The position numbers and the translations under genes were made by a program. Below are positions 37,206 to 45,223 of a stretch of DNA of 64,000 bases, one piece after another. The stretch spans positions 3,563,462 to 3,627,461 of the forward strand of contig NZ_KB933398.1 of assembly GCF_000392615.1 (NCBI RefSeq). The letters are read 5' to 3'. This DNA comes from Lysinibacillus sphaericus OT4b.31. Its GTDB lineage: Bacteria; Bacillota; Bacilli; Bacillales_A; Planococcaceae. The notes under the pieces are model-generated. The model was not told where the DNA came from, searched no databases, and worked only from the letters and a program-made list of their open reading frames with translations. Position 1 is the stretch's first letter; each line of letters opens with the position of its first letter.

Positions 37206-38072
37206 TTAAATTTTCATTCTTGGATCAAGAGCATCTCGTAGTCCATCACCTAAAAGATTTATCCCAAGTACCGTTAATAAAATACAAATTCCAGAGAAAG
37301 TTGCCATTTGAGGATTTAATACTAAAAAATCCTTACCATCTTTCAAAATGCTTCCCCAAGAAGCAGTCGGTGGTTGAATACCTAAACCAAGAAAACTAAG
37401 TGCTGCTTCTGAAATAATGGCGCCTGCTGTACTCATCGTGCCATATACAATTAATGGCGCCATGCAATTCGGTAAAATATGACTAAAAATAATACGCTTA
37501 TGTGTCGCGCCTAATGAATGTGTCACTTCAATAAATTCTTCCTCTTTTACGCTTAATACTTGTCCACGAACGAGACGTGCAAACCCTGGTATATTGGCAA
37601 TGCCAATCGCAACAATGACGTTCACTAAACCTTGACCAAGCACAGTCATTAATGTGATAGCTAGTAAAATGAATGGGAATGCAAATAGACCATCCATCGT
37701 ACGCATAATAATCGAATCTAAGCGACCGCCAAAGTATCCTGCTAATAAACCAAGTAATGTTCCAAATACTGCGCCAAATAGAACTGCCGCAATTCCTACA
37801 ATCATTGAAATACGTGTACCATATATTAAGCGGCTAAATAAGTCACGACCATAGTTATCGGTACCTAGTAAGTGGCCTTCTGTATTAGCCGGTAAAAACG
37901 ACTTCCCAATACTCATTTCATTCGGTGGATGCGTAGCAATCAACGGAGCAAATATGGCTATAATTGTCATTATCGTAACAATAAATAAGCCGATTGTTGC
38001 TAATTTATTTTTTAATAACTTTCGTAACAACGTATTTTTTTTCTTGTTGTCATTCACTATTGCTTGAACCAT
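37206..38072 (-). CDS. Peptide-type ABC transporter permease (OppC/DppC)
   Basis: 288 residues, six membrane segments. It shows the OppC N-terminal domain (RKLLKNKLATIGLFIV) and the EAA loop EVTHSLGATHKRIIFSHILP that contacts the ATPases. HLLGTDNYGRDLFSRLIYGTR is the DppC signature after the first membrane segment. It is one base apart from the OppD-like gene and five from the OppB-like gene. A standard subunit, with nothing unusual. Confidence 0.92.
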   Translation of the reverse strand: MVQAIVNDNKKKNTLLRKLLKNKLATIGLFIVTIMTIIAIFAPLIATHPPNEMSIGKSFLPANTEGHLLGTDNYGRDLFSRLIYGTRISMIVGIAAVLFGAVFGTLLGLLAGYFGGRLDSIIMRTMDGLFAFPFILLAITLMTVLGQGLVNVIVAIGIANIPGFARLVRGQVLSVKEEEFIEVTHSLGATHKRIIFSHILPNCMAPLIVYGTMSTAGAIISEAALSFLGLGIQPPTASWGSILKDGKDFLVLNPQMATFSGICILLTVLGINLLGDGLRDALDPRMKI

Positions 38073-38077
38073 CGTTA

Positions 38078-39037
38078 CTATTTCCCCCCATCCGAATCTA
38101 AATTTACTTTTGGGTTCACAACTTTATATAAAACATCAACCACTAAATTAATTAATACGAAAATCAAGGCGATGAAAATAACTGTTCCTTGAACTACAAC
38201 AAAATCACGCTTGTCAATCGCATCTACAATGAGTCGCCCCATACCTGGCCAACTAAATATTGTCTCAGTTAATACCGCACCGCCTAGTAAATTGGAAATT
38301 TGCATCCCTAATACAGTTAAAATCGGTGTTAATGCATTTTTAAATGCATGCTTCCCAATAACTAAATATTCTTTGATTCCTTTTGATCTTGCTGTTTTAA
38401 TATAGTCTTGTGAAATTACTTCTAACATACTTGAACGCGTAATACGTGCAAACGTCGCCATCGGAATTGTGGCTAAAGCAAACGCCGGTAATATTAGATG
38501 TTTAAGATATGTCCATACACCATCCTCTAAACTCCCCATTCCTGTAGCTGGCAACCAACCTAAGTTGACACTAAACAAGAGAACTAACATGATTCCTAAC
38601 CAAAAGATTGGCATGGATACACCAACTAGAGAAACTAACATTACAGCATAATCTATCATTGTATTTTGTTTTCTAGCTGCTAGAATACCAGCTGGGATAC
38701 CAATTACTACAGCAATTACTAATGCTGCGAGAGCTAAAATTACTGTATTCGGAAATCTTTCTAAAATGAGCCCCGTAACAGATTCACTATAAGAATATGA
38801 ATGACCCAAATTTAGCTTTGCTAAGTCTGCTACATACGAAATAAATTGTGCAGGTACCGATTCATTTAACCCTAATTCTTCTCTTAAATTTTCTACATCT
38901 TCGACACTCGCTTGTGGCCCTAGCATTACTGCCGCCGGATCACCAGGTATTAACCTTGTTATAACAAAAACAATAATGGCCACTACCAAAAGTGTTGGTA
39001 TTAGATTGATTAACCTTTTTAAAACATAAGAGCCCAT
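38078..39037 (-). CDS. Peptide-type ABC transporter permease (OppB/DppB)
   Basis: 319 residues from the ATG at 39037, which has AAAGGAGG ten bases upstream. The longer frame to 39109 would overlap one of the operator repeats and has no site. Six membrane segments; GDPAAVMLGPQASVEDVENL in the extracytoplasmic loop is typical of DppB. The EAA loop is DYIKTARSKGIKEYLVIGKH. First gene of the minus-strand arm, expressed from the divergent regulatory region. Confidence 0.92.
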   Translation of the reverse strand: MGSYVLKRLINLIPTLLVVAIIVFVITRLIPGDPAAVMLGPQASVEDVENLREELGLNESVPAQFISYVADLAKLNLGHSYSYSESVTGLILERFPNTVILALAALVIAVVIGIPAGILAARKQNTMIDYAVMLVSLVGVSMPIFWLGIMLVLLFSVNLGWLPATGMGSLEDGVWTYLKHLILPAFALATIPMATFARITRSSMLEVISQDYIKTARSKGIKEYLVIGKHAFKNALTPILTVLGMQISNLLGGAVLTETIFSWPGMGRLIVDAIDKRDFVVVQGTVIFIALIFVLINLVVDVLYKVVNPKVNLDSDGGK

Positions 39038-39074
39038 TATCAAAAGACCTCCTTTTTTCATTATTAGAAACACT

Positions 39075-39089
39075 GGTTCATATTGTGAA
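39075..39089. promoter_or_regulatory. Operator repeat, copy 1 (IclR-type site)
   Basis: GGTTCATATTGTGAA, with a TTCA-N5-TGAA dyad inside. It lies 38 bases before the OppB-like start. An identical copy occurs 142 bases away in the same orientation. Confidence 0.6.
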
Positions 39090-39216
39090 TAACTAAATAC
39101 TACACTCACTTATCTTTATTTGTAAATATATTTTTCTGAATTTTTTTAATTTTATATTTACTTTCTATTAACACCTATGCTATTTTTAATTTCGAACCTA
39201 CCATTTTTGAAACAAC

Positions 39217-39231
39217 GGTTCATATTGTGAA
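39217..39231. promoter_or_regulatory. Operator repeat, copy 2 (IclR-type site)
   Basis: A second exact GGTTCATATTGTGAA, 26 bases before the binding-protein start at 39257. The pair would let one regulator, most simply the IclR protein of this locus, control both divergent arms. Confidence 0.6.
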
Positions 39232-39256
39232 ACAATAAATAAGGAGGCTTGGATGT

Positions 39257-40864
39257 ATGAAGAAAAATAACTTAAAAAAATCTTTTTTGTTAGTAGTTTT
39301 AACATTAGTCATTGGCCTTGTAGCTGCTTGTGGAGGCAATAACTCGAATAAAGGAAGTTCAACTGGAGAAGAGAAAAATGAAGAAGTAGCAACTGGCGGC
39401 ACATTAAAAGTCGGTCTTTCTGCAAATGCTAAAACCTTTGATCCTATTAAATACACAGGTGTCTATGAATCACAGGTGATGCGCCAAATGGCCGACACTT
39501 TAGTTGTTTATAATAAAGATCTTTCTGAGATTATTCCTTCTTTAGCGACAGAATGGAAAGTGTCAGATGATATGTTAGTTTATACTTTCAAATTACGTGA
39601 AGGTGTCAAATTCCAACCTGGTCAATACCAAGATGGTCGTGAAATGACGGCTGAAGACGTTAAGTATTCACTGGAACGTTCTGCAAAAGAATCTGCAATG
39701 AACCGTTTAAGCGGTGTAACAGAGGTAAAAGTTTTATCTAATTATGAAGTAGAGATTCATTTAGCTACACCAAACGCAGCACTACTGGCTATGCTAACGG
39801 ATGCAGGTAACATCATTATTCCTAAAGAAGAGGTTGAAGGCTGGGGAGATAATTTTTCTGATCACTTCATAGGCACTGGCCCCTTCCAATTAAAAGAATG
39901 GAAAAAAGATCAAGAAGTACAATTGGCGCGTCATGAAAATTATTGGGGTGACACACCCAATATAGATAAATTAACAATGAAATTTATTTCAGATCAAAAT
40001 ATGATGACAAATGCGTTACGATCTGGTGACATTGATATCGCGATGGATGTAAAAGGACAAAATCGTGAAATCATTAAGCAAGATAATAATCTAGAGCTTT
40101 TAACAAATGCAGGGCTATCCATCGTTTATCTAGATTTAAACAATAAAGTGGGACCAACAGCTGACGTGCGAGTGCGTGAAGCTATTTATAAAGCAACGAA
40201 CGTCGAGGAAATTATCTCTGGTGTTAATCAATGGGGTGGCGGTGATGTTTCTTATTTACCTTTACCTCCGGGCTCATGGGGATATGATGAATCTTTAATT
40301 GACTTAGTGCCAACGTATGATCCTGCCGATGCGAAAAAACTACTCGCTGAAGCTGGTTATCCAGATGGCTTTAAAACTGAAATCTACGTGTCTGAAGCAC
40401 GTGTACCTTATGCAACAATTTTCCAAAGTCAATTAAAACAAAACTTAAATATCGATGTAGAAATCAAAGTTTTAGAATGGGGTACTTATAGTGACACAGT
40501 AGCTAAAGGAAAAGCACCCATGAATATTGGCGGCTGGACATGGTACCCAGACCCATACTTCTTCTTGTATCAGCTCTACCACACAAAACAAGTAGGCGCC
40601 TTAGGTAATGGTAAAGGTTATAGCAATCCAGAGGTTGATGCATTGTTAGAGCGCGCTGTTTCTGAAACAGTTATTCAAGAAGAACGTGCGGCTTTATATC
40701 AAGAAGCATTAAAACTCATTTTAGCTGATGTTCCTCGTATTGAATTAGAAGCAACACAAACAGTTGCAGGGGTTAACAAAAAAGTACAAGGCTTTAATGT
40801 TTCTGCAGATAATTCGCTTCAAATCGTACACCCGAACGGGACAAACGTGTCAATTTCAAAATAA
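39257..40864 (+). CDS. Peptide-type ABC transporter substrate-binding lipoprotein
   Basis: 535 residues, family 5 solute-binding protein. It has a lipoprotein signal with LVAAC (cysteine near 23), a Ser/Asn/Gly linker, then GGTLKVGLSANAKTFDPIKY and YTFKLREGVKFQPG, the usual family 5 blocks. It is anchored outside and hands ligand to the OppB/OppC-like permeases encoded divergently. AAGGAGG precedes the start. Family members bind peptides, opines, nickel or glutathione, so the ligand is open. Confidence 0.92.
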   Translation: MKKNNLKKSFLLVVLTLVIGLVAACGGNNSNKGSSTGEEKNEEVATGGTLKVGLSANAKTFDPIKYTGVYESQVMRQMADTLVVYNKDLSEIIPSLATEWKVSDDMLVYTFKLREGVKFQPGQYQDGREMTAEDVKYSLERSAKESAMNRLSGVTEVKVLSNYEVEIHLATPNAALLAMLTDAGNIIIPKEEVEGWGDNFSDHFIGTGPFQLKEWKKDQEVQLARHENYWGDTPNIDKLTMKFISDQNMMTNALRSGDIDIAMDVKGQNREIIKQDNNLELLTNAGLSIVYLDLNNKVGPTADVRVREAIYKATNVEEIISGVNQWGGGDVSYLPLPPGSWGYDESLIDLVPTYDPADAKKLLAEAGYPDGFKTEIYVSEARVPYATIFQSQLKQNLNIDVEIKVLEWGTYSDTVAKGKAPMNIGGWTWYPDPYFFLYQLYHTKQVGALGNGKGYSNPEVDALLERAVSETVIQEERAALYQEALKLILADVPRIELEATQTVAGVNKKVQGFNVSADNSLQIVHPNGTNVSISK

Positions 40865-40993
40865 TTATTTAAAACCGATACATTCATGCGACAACGACTT
40901 CAGGTGTATTTGTTCAAAACTTAGTGGCAGTATATTGACAATCTTCGATTTCGAACATACACGCTATTGTCTAGAAAATTTTATTACGAGAAA

Positions 40994-41022
40994 AGAAAAG
41001 CGGAGGTAGTTCTCTGCTTTTC
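40994..41022 (+). terminator. Hairpin between binding protein and amidohydrolases
   Basis: GAAAAGCGGAG (40995-41005) pairs with CTCTGCTTTTC (41012-41022) with one wobble pair. There is no strong T-run, so probably an attenuator or mRNA-stabilising hairpin that raises the binding protein over the enzymes. Confidence 0.5.
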
Positions 41023-41043
41023 TATTGATTGGAGGAAATTTAA

Positions 41044-42108
41044 TTGACGACACGTTATATAAATGGGCTTGTTTTTAATTCTGAAACTCGTAGTTTTGAA
41101 AAGAAAAATTTTGATGTGCAAAAACAATATTTTAAACAAAGCAATACGTTTATAGCAACAGAAATAAATTTAGAAGGTTATTATGTAACACCCGGTTTGA
41201 TCGATTGTTGCTCTCAAATCGGTTTAACTGAAATAGGTATTCGTTGGGAAGGAGATGATAGCTTTGAGCTTGACTCAAATCTGCAATATTCAGTAGTTGA
41301 TGGCATTTATCCCTTCGATGCAGCATTTAAAAAAGCAATTTCTCATGGCATAACGGCCTCCCATATCGTACCTTCTGCGAAAAGTTTGATTGGGGCAAAA
41401 ACAGCAGTTATTCATCATGCACATATTACCGTTGATGAGATGGTGATTAAGCAAGATTTTGCTTACTCTTTTTCGATTGGTCAAAATGCTAAAAGTACAT
41501 TTTTTGCTACTAAGAAAAAACCACTCACTCGTATGGGTATAGCTAAGATACTTCGAGAAACACTTCAAAAAATTAAAGAGCAAGAGCCACTAATTCGTAA
41601 AATTATTGTGCGAGCGCATAAGGCAGTCGATATTGAGCTAATTGCTCGTCTACAACAACAGTTCGATTTTGAGTTCCACATTATCCATGGGACTGAAATG
41701 CCATTAGTAGCAGATACATCATTTAATACCGTTATTGCAGGCCCAACATTCCGTTATATCGAACATAACGAAATGTTGGCACTTTCACCAAAACTATATA
41801 AACAACTTAACAATAGTAATATTCCCTTTGTTTTCTGTACTGATCATCCTGTTAGTAGCACGACACATTTAGCACTTGAAGCCTGTTTAGCCGTCCGTGA
41901 AGGTTTAATACGTCAGGATGTACTATACGCATTAACAACTGGTGCGGCAAAATTCCTCGGTATTGAACATCTAACTGGTGCAATCCACGATGGACTACTA
42001 GCAGACTTTGTAGTATGGAATAAACATCCTTTAGATTTAGATGCAAAGGTTGTCGCTACTATTATAAAGGGCCAAAAAGTATTTTCAGAGGTGAGGGATG
42101 ACAAATGA
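41044..42108 (+). CDS. Amidohydrolase-like protein without the HxH metal motif
   Basis: 354 residues, with a TTG start at 41044 (GGAGG nine bases upstream). It is a paralogue of the next gene: the beta-strand YYVTPGLID is followed here by CCSQIG, where the next protein has IHAHVG, so both histidines of the metal HxH are replaced. Later ligand positions remain: RAHKAVD, FHIIHGTE and CTDHPVS. Overlap with the next gene is four bases (ATGA). It may have become a non-catalytic partner, or bind one metal only. LLADFVVWNKHPLDLDA near the end is typical of the superfamily. Confidence 0.75.
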   Translation: MTTRYINGLVFNSETRSFEKKNFDVQKQYFKQSNTFIATEINLEGYYVTPGLIDCCSQIGLTEIGIRWEGDDSFELDSNLQYSVVDGIYPFDAAFKKAISHGITASHIVPSAKSLIGAKTAVIHHAHITVDEMVIKQDFAYSFSIGQNAKSTFFATKKKPLTRMGIAKILRETLQKIKEQEPLIRKIIVRAHKAVDIELIARLQQQFDFEFHIIHGTEMPLVADTSFNTVIAGPTFRYIEHNEMLALSPKLYKQLNNSNIPFVFCTDHPVSSTTHLALEACLAVREGLIRQDVLYALTTGAAKFLGIEHLTGAIHDGLLADFVVWNKHPLDLDAKVVATIIKGQKVFSEVRDDK

Positions 42109-43247
42109 TTATTTATCACAATGCACATTTTATATCAGCAAATGATTATAACGATACGTTTGAGCAACTTTGGGTAGAAAATGAGACGATTACTTATGCT
42201 GGCCCTGCTAAAGAATTACCCGCACATGCTGAAGTTATTGATTTACAAGGTGGTTTTGTCACGCCTGGTTTAATCGACATCCACGCGCATGTTGGGACTT
42301 GGGCAGAAGTAACAGAAGATATTAATGATGCGAATGAATACAGTGAGCCATTTACCCCACTTATGCATGCTTTAGACAGTGTAGATATTCGGCATTTCTC
42401 GTTTCAACATGCCATTGAAGGTGGTATTACTACTGTTCAAACGGGTCCTGGAAGTGCCAATGTAATCGGTGGAATATGGAGTATTTTAAAAACAGCAGGT
42501 CCCACTCTGGCTTCGCGCATATTAGTGGAACGAAGCGGTTTGAAAGGTGCTTTAGGAGAAAACCCAAAAAATGTTTTTGGTAACCAGTATAAACGAAAAC
42601 CTATGACACGTATGGCAATTGCCCAAATTTTACGTGATGGCTTTCAACGTGCCACACATCTAACTGAAGATGAAAAGAATGAACAAATCACTCACAACTT
42701 TGAGTTACGTCCATTTATTGAAGTGCTCCGTGGTGAAATGCCACTGCGTCTGCATTGTCATCGTGCAGATGATATTATGACAGCCATTCGGATTGCCAAA
42801 GAATTTAATATTAAAGTCCATTTAGAACATTGTACAGAGGGACATATGATTGTGGATGCTGTGAAAGCAAGTGGATTTAATGCAACGGTTGGACCCTATA
42901 TGCTCACACCATCAAAATATGAGACTCGTAATTCAACACCGGCAATCGCTAAAATATTTAAAGAGCATGACATCCCTTTTGCCATAATGACAGACCATCC
43001 TTTTGTCCCTATACAGTATTTAAAGTACTGCGCATCAGAGGCCATTCGTTACGGCTTAGATGAAGAAACTGCATTAAAAAGTATTACGCATAATGCTGCC
43101 AAGCTTGTGCAACTCGATCATCTTATAGGATCACTGGAACAAGGTAAACATGCTGATTTCGTCGTATGGTCTCATCCTATTTTTACTACCGAAGCAAAAA
43201 TGCTGCAAACATTTATCAATGGTAAAAAATACTACGAAGTGGAGTGA
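42105..43247 (+). CDS. Metal-dependent amidohydrolase
   Basis: 380 residues of the amidohydrolase superfamily (imidazolonepropionase/dihydroorotase-like cyclic amide hydrolases). Metal ligands seen: HAH in GLIDIHAHVGTW (near 62), histidines in LRLHCHRADD and VHLEHCTEGH (near 215 and 245), and the aspartate in MTDHPFVP (near 295). The end HADFVVWSHPIFTTEAKMLQ is standard. It probably opens a cyclic amide or removes an amide group. It is co-translated with its degenerate paralogue upstream and followed closely by the AroM gene. Confidence 0.85.
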   Translation: MIIYHNAHFISANDYNDTFEQLWVENETITYAGPAKELPAHAEVIDLQGGFVTPGLIDIHAHVGTWAEVTEDINDANEYSEPFTPLMHALDSVDIRHFSFQHAIEGGITTVQTGPGSANVIGGIWSILKTAGPTLASRILVERSGLKGALGENPKNVFGNQYKRKPMTRMAIAQILRDGFQRATHLTEDEKNEQITHNFELRPFIEVLRGEMPLRLHCHRADDIMTAIRIAKEFNIKVHLEHCTEGHMIVDAVKASGFNATVGPYMLTPSKYETRNSTPAIAKIFKEHDIPFAIMTDHPFVPIQYLKYCASEAIRYGLDEETALKSITHNAAKLVQLDHLIGSLEQGKHADFVVWSHPIFTTEAKMLQTFINGKKYYEVE

Positions 43248-43252
43248 TCCTA

Positions 43253-43921
43253 ATGCATTCTAAAATGGCAATTGTCACAATAGGTCAAGCCCCCCGCCAA
43301 GATATGGCTGATGATATTCTACAATTAAAAAAAGATGGCTTACATATCACGGAGTTTGGTGTACTCGATTTACTCTCTTCGTCAGAAATCGCAGCACTTG
43401 CACCTAGTGTTCAAGATTTAGATGTTTTAGTCACACTACTGGCAAATGGCGAACAGGTAAAACTAAGTAAAAATAAGCTATTGCCTTTTATTCAAAAGCG
43501 TATCGATGATTTGAGAGAATATACATGGATTTTACTTATGTGTACGGGCGATTTTTCAAATACACTAGTTGGCAAAAATCTATTACTCCCCGATCGAATG
43601 ATGACCCATTTAGTCAAAGGTATTCAAACTGATTTAAAACTTGGATTAATTGGACCTGAACCCGAACAGTTGGACAGTGTCACAGATAAGTGGCGTAAAG
43701 CAAAATTTGAGTTCTCGTTTGCTGCAAGTTCACCGTATCATTTTAATGAAAAAGATTTGTTAGCTAAGGCAAAAGCATTACATCTACAAGGCGCTGAGAT
43801 GCTAATCTTAGATTGCATGGGCTACTCTACTACAATGAAAAATGCGGTAAAAAAAGAACTGACGATTCCTATTATGGTACCTCGTGAAGCAGTCTTTGCT
43901 GTTTTGAAGACCCTTAACTAA
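43253..43921 (+). CDS. AroM-family protein
   Basis: About 222 residues from the ATG at 43253 (GGAG eight bases upstream; GTG 43244 is the alternative). It opens with KMAIVTIGQAPRQDM, the AroM signature. Two cysteines stand where Asp/Glu racemase-like folds have their catalytic pair: LLMCTGDFSN (near 97) and LILDCMGYST (near 190). The function of AroM is unknown; it was named from its E. coli neighbour and is not an aromatic biosynthesis enzyme by evidence. Last gene of the plus-strand arm, then a strong terminator. A racemase or isomerase role in this pathway is inferred. Confidence 0.75.
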   Translation: MHSKMAIVTIGQAPRQDMADDILQLKKDGLHITEFGVLDLLSSSEIAALAPSVQDLDVLVTLLANGEQVKLSKNKLLPFIQKRIDDLREYTWILLMCTGDFSNTLVGKNLLLPDRMMTHLVKGIQTDLKLGLIGPEPEQLDSVTDKWRKAKFEFSFAASSPYHFNEKDLLAKAKALHLQGAEMLILDCMGYSTTMKNAVKKELTIPIMVPREAVFAVLKTLN

Positions 43922-43924
43922 TAA

Positions 43925-43955
43925 AATTAACAACGCTAGCGTTGTTAATTTTTAG
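43925..43955. terminator. Terminator after the AroM gene
   Basis: AATTAACAACGCT is followed directly by its reverse complement AGCGTTGTTAATT, then TTTT. A perfect 26-bp inverted repeat three bases after the stop. Confidence 0.85.
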
Positions 43956-44051
43956 TTCACGTATTGGTACAGCTTTAATGTGTACTGCAATGTTTTGTAC
44001 TCTAATATAAAATTCATATCGTCCAATGATGTCTCATTAAATTGCCCCGTT

Positions 44052-44369
44052 TTAGACACGTCTATTGAAATATGGTAGTTGTTCTACGAAAGCTTTTGTA
44101 TCCGCGTCCCCATATTCATGCACAAGGGCATAGATTTTTTTCAAACGTAAATCGATGGCATCATTTTCCTGATCTAAATGATAGGGTACATAAGGTAATT
44201 GTGCACGCCATGCATTCGATATTTCTAGTAGCTGCATTTGCTGAAAGATTTTTTCAAAAACATCTAATGCTTGCCGATCTACATCGAGCTCAAAATTCCA
44301 TTGGCCTCCATATGGATTGGTATAATACGTTTGATTGGCAAGTGAAAAGTATACGCGTTGACGATCCAT
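44052..44369 (-). CDS. Conserved-looking hypothetical protein, 105 residues
   Basis: I do not recognise the family. The protein is soluble, with no signal or membrane segment: MDRQRVYFSLANQTYYTNPY at the start, a mainly helical middle (DVFEKIFQQMQLLEI) and an aromatic-rich turn (LPYVPYHLDQENDAIDLRLK). Length, codon use and a purine-rich upstream stretch look like a real gene. A hairpin (TTTTTCCAT...ATGGAAAAA) lies just upstream. Neighbours are unrelated in direction. No function is proposed. Confidence 0.6.
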   Translation of the reverse strand: MDRQRVYFSLANQTYYTNPYGGQWNFELDVDRQALDVFEKIFQQMQLLEISNAWRAQLPYVPYHLDQENDAIDLRLKKIYALVHEYGDADTKAFVEQLPYFNRRV

Positions 44370-44506
44370 AGCACCGAAACACCCCTTTTTCCATAGTATG
44401 ATGGAAAAAGAGTGATTTTATTCGCTGGAATGTCAAACTTCCTTCACAACTAACTCTAGTACATCTTTTATAATAGTAATGATGAACAATGAACGGAGTG
44501 AATGCC

Positions 44507-44653
44507 ATGAATTTAACTACTCTCATTATCGTAGCAGTCATTGTTGTTATTGGAATAACAATTGCTACCATTTTAAGTGTCAATCGTGCTTATGCCTTTA
44601 AACATACAGTTGACGAAAAACCTAAGCAGAAAGTACAGCATCATGATGACTAA
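44507..44653 (+). CDS. ytzI: YtzI-like small membrane protein
   Basis: 48 residues, not a chance frame: ACGGAGTG lies seven bases before the ATG. One N-terminal membrane helix (LTTLIIVAVIVVIGITIATI) is followed by a short charged tail ending KVQHHDD. Size and layout match the YtzI family of Bacillaceae, whose function is unknown. A second small protein of the same plan follows. Confidence 0.7.
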   Translation: MNLTTLIIVAVIVVIGITIATILSVNRAYAFKHTVDEKPKQKVQHHDD

Positions 44654-44723
44654 TTCAATTAGTATATTTTCAAAAGCGAATCTCTTATAATGACAATATC
44701 AATTAGAATCTGGAGTGAGAACA

Positions 44724-44885
44724 ATGGGTGTGCCATTACCAATTATTATTATGATCGCCATGATGATGCTAATGTTCGGGGTTTCTGTAATCGTTATCAT
44801 GAAGAAAAAAGGAGACTTTTTCACACAAACCATCGATGCGAAGCCTGAGGAAAGCAATACACAGCATAAGGATGGACAAGTATGA
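44724..44885 (+). CDS. Small single-pass membrane protein
   Basis: 53 residues from the ATG at 44724, with TGGAGTGAG upstream. The N-terminal helix ([20 protein letters not shown]) is followed by [10 protein letters not shown] and an acidic, polar tail. The plan is like the preceding YtzI-like protein, probably a duplicated or analogous peptide. Its stop overlaps the yidD start (ATGA), so it is probably translated together with yidD, a membrane-protein insertion factor. Confidence 0.65.
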   Translation: MGVPLPIIIMIAMMMLMFGVSVIVIMKKKGDFFTQTIDAKPEESNTQHKDGQV

Positions 44886-45115
44886 AATATCCCTTTATAT
44901 GGCTCATTCAGTTATACAGAAAATTCATCTCACCAATGACGCCACCATCGTGCCGCTTTCATCCAACATGCTCATCTTATGGTTTAGAAGCTCTTCAAAA
45001 GCACGGTGCAATTAAAGGACTAATCTTAACTGTTATACGTATTTTAAAATGCCAACCATTCCATGCTGGTGGCTTTGATCCTGTACCTGAAAAATGGCCT
45101 TCGAGAAAGAAATAA
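44882..45115 (+). CDS. yidD: Membrane protein insertion efficiency factor YidD
   Basis: 77 residues, the usual size. The family signature [20 protein letters not shown] continues [12 protein letters not shown], with the conserved cysteines, and later [13 protein letters not shown]. YidD is a small amphipathic protein at the inner face of the membrane that helps YidC/Sec insertion. It overlaps the small membrane protein upstream by four bases. Its last codons form the left arm of a terminator (about 45091-45137). Confidence 0.93.
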   Translation: MKYPFIWLIQLYRKFISPMTPPSCRFHPTCSSYGLEALQKHGAIKGLILTVIRILKCQPFHAGGFDPVPEKWPSRKK

Positions 45116-45137
45116 TTTTCGAAGGTCATTTTTTTCT
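45091..45137 (+). terminator. Terminator of yidD
   Basis: AATGGCCTTCGA pairs with TCGAAGGTCATT (one mismatch), followed by seven T. The left arm lies within the last yidD codons. Confidence 0.85.
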
Positions 45138-45183
45138 TGTACTTTTTTTAGATGTGCGTTATTATAGGAACTGTTCAAAAAAC

Positions 45184-45204
45184 AAATCGTAATCATTACT
45201 ATTT
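45184..45204. promoter_or_regulatory. Zur box
   Basis: Left half AAATCGTAAT, one spacer base C, right half ATTACTATTT; only one base departs from the B. subtilis Zur consensus dyad (AAATCGTAAT-N-ATTACGATTT). It lies 20 bases before the zinc-binding lipoprotein start, overlapping where a promoter -10 to +1 would be. Confidence 0.8.
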
Positions 45205-45223
45205 GATGGAGGTACCCTATTAT

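Noticed and set aside
44290..44583. 97-codon minus-strand frame
   Set aside because: Antisense to the YtzI-like gene and overlapping the 105-residue gene; low-complexity content.
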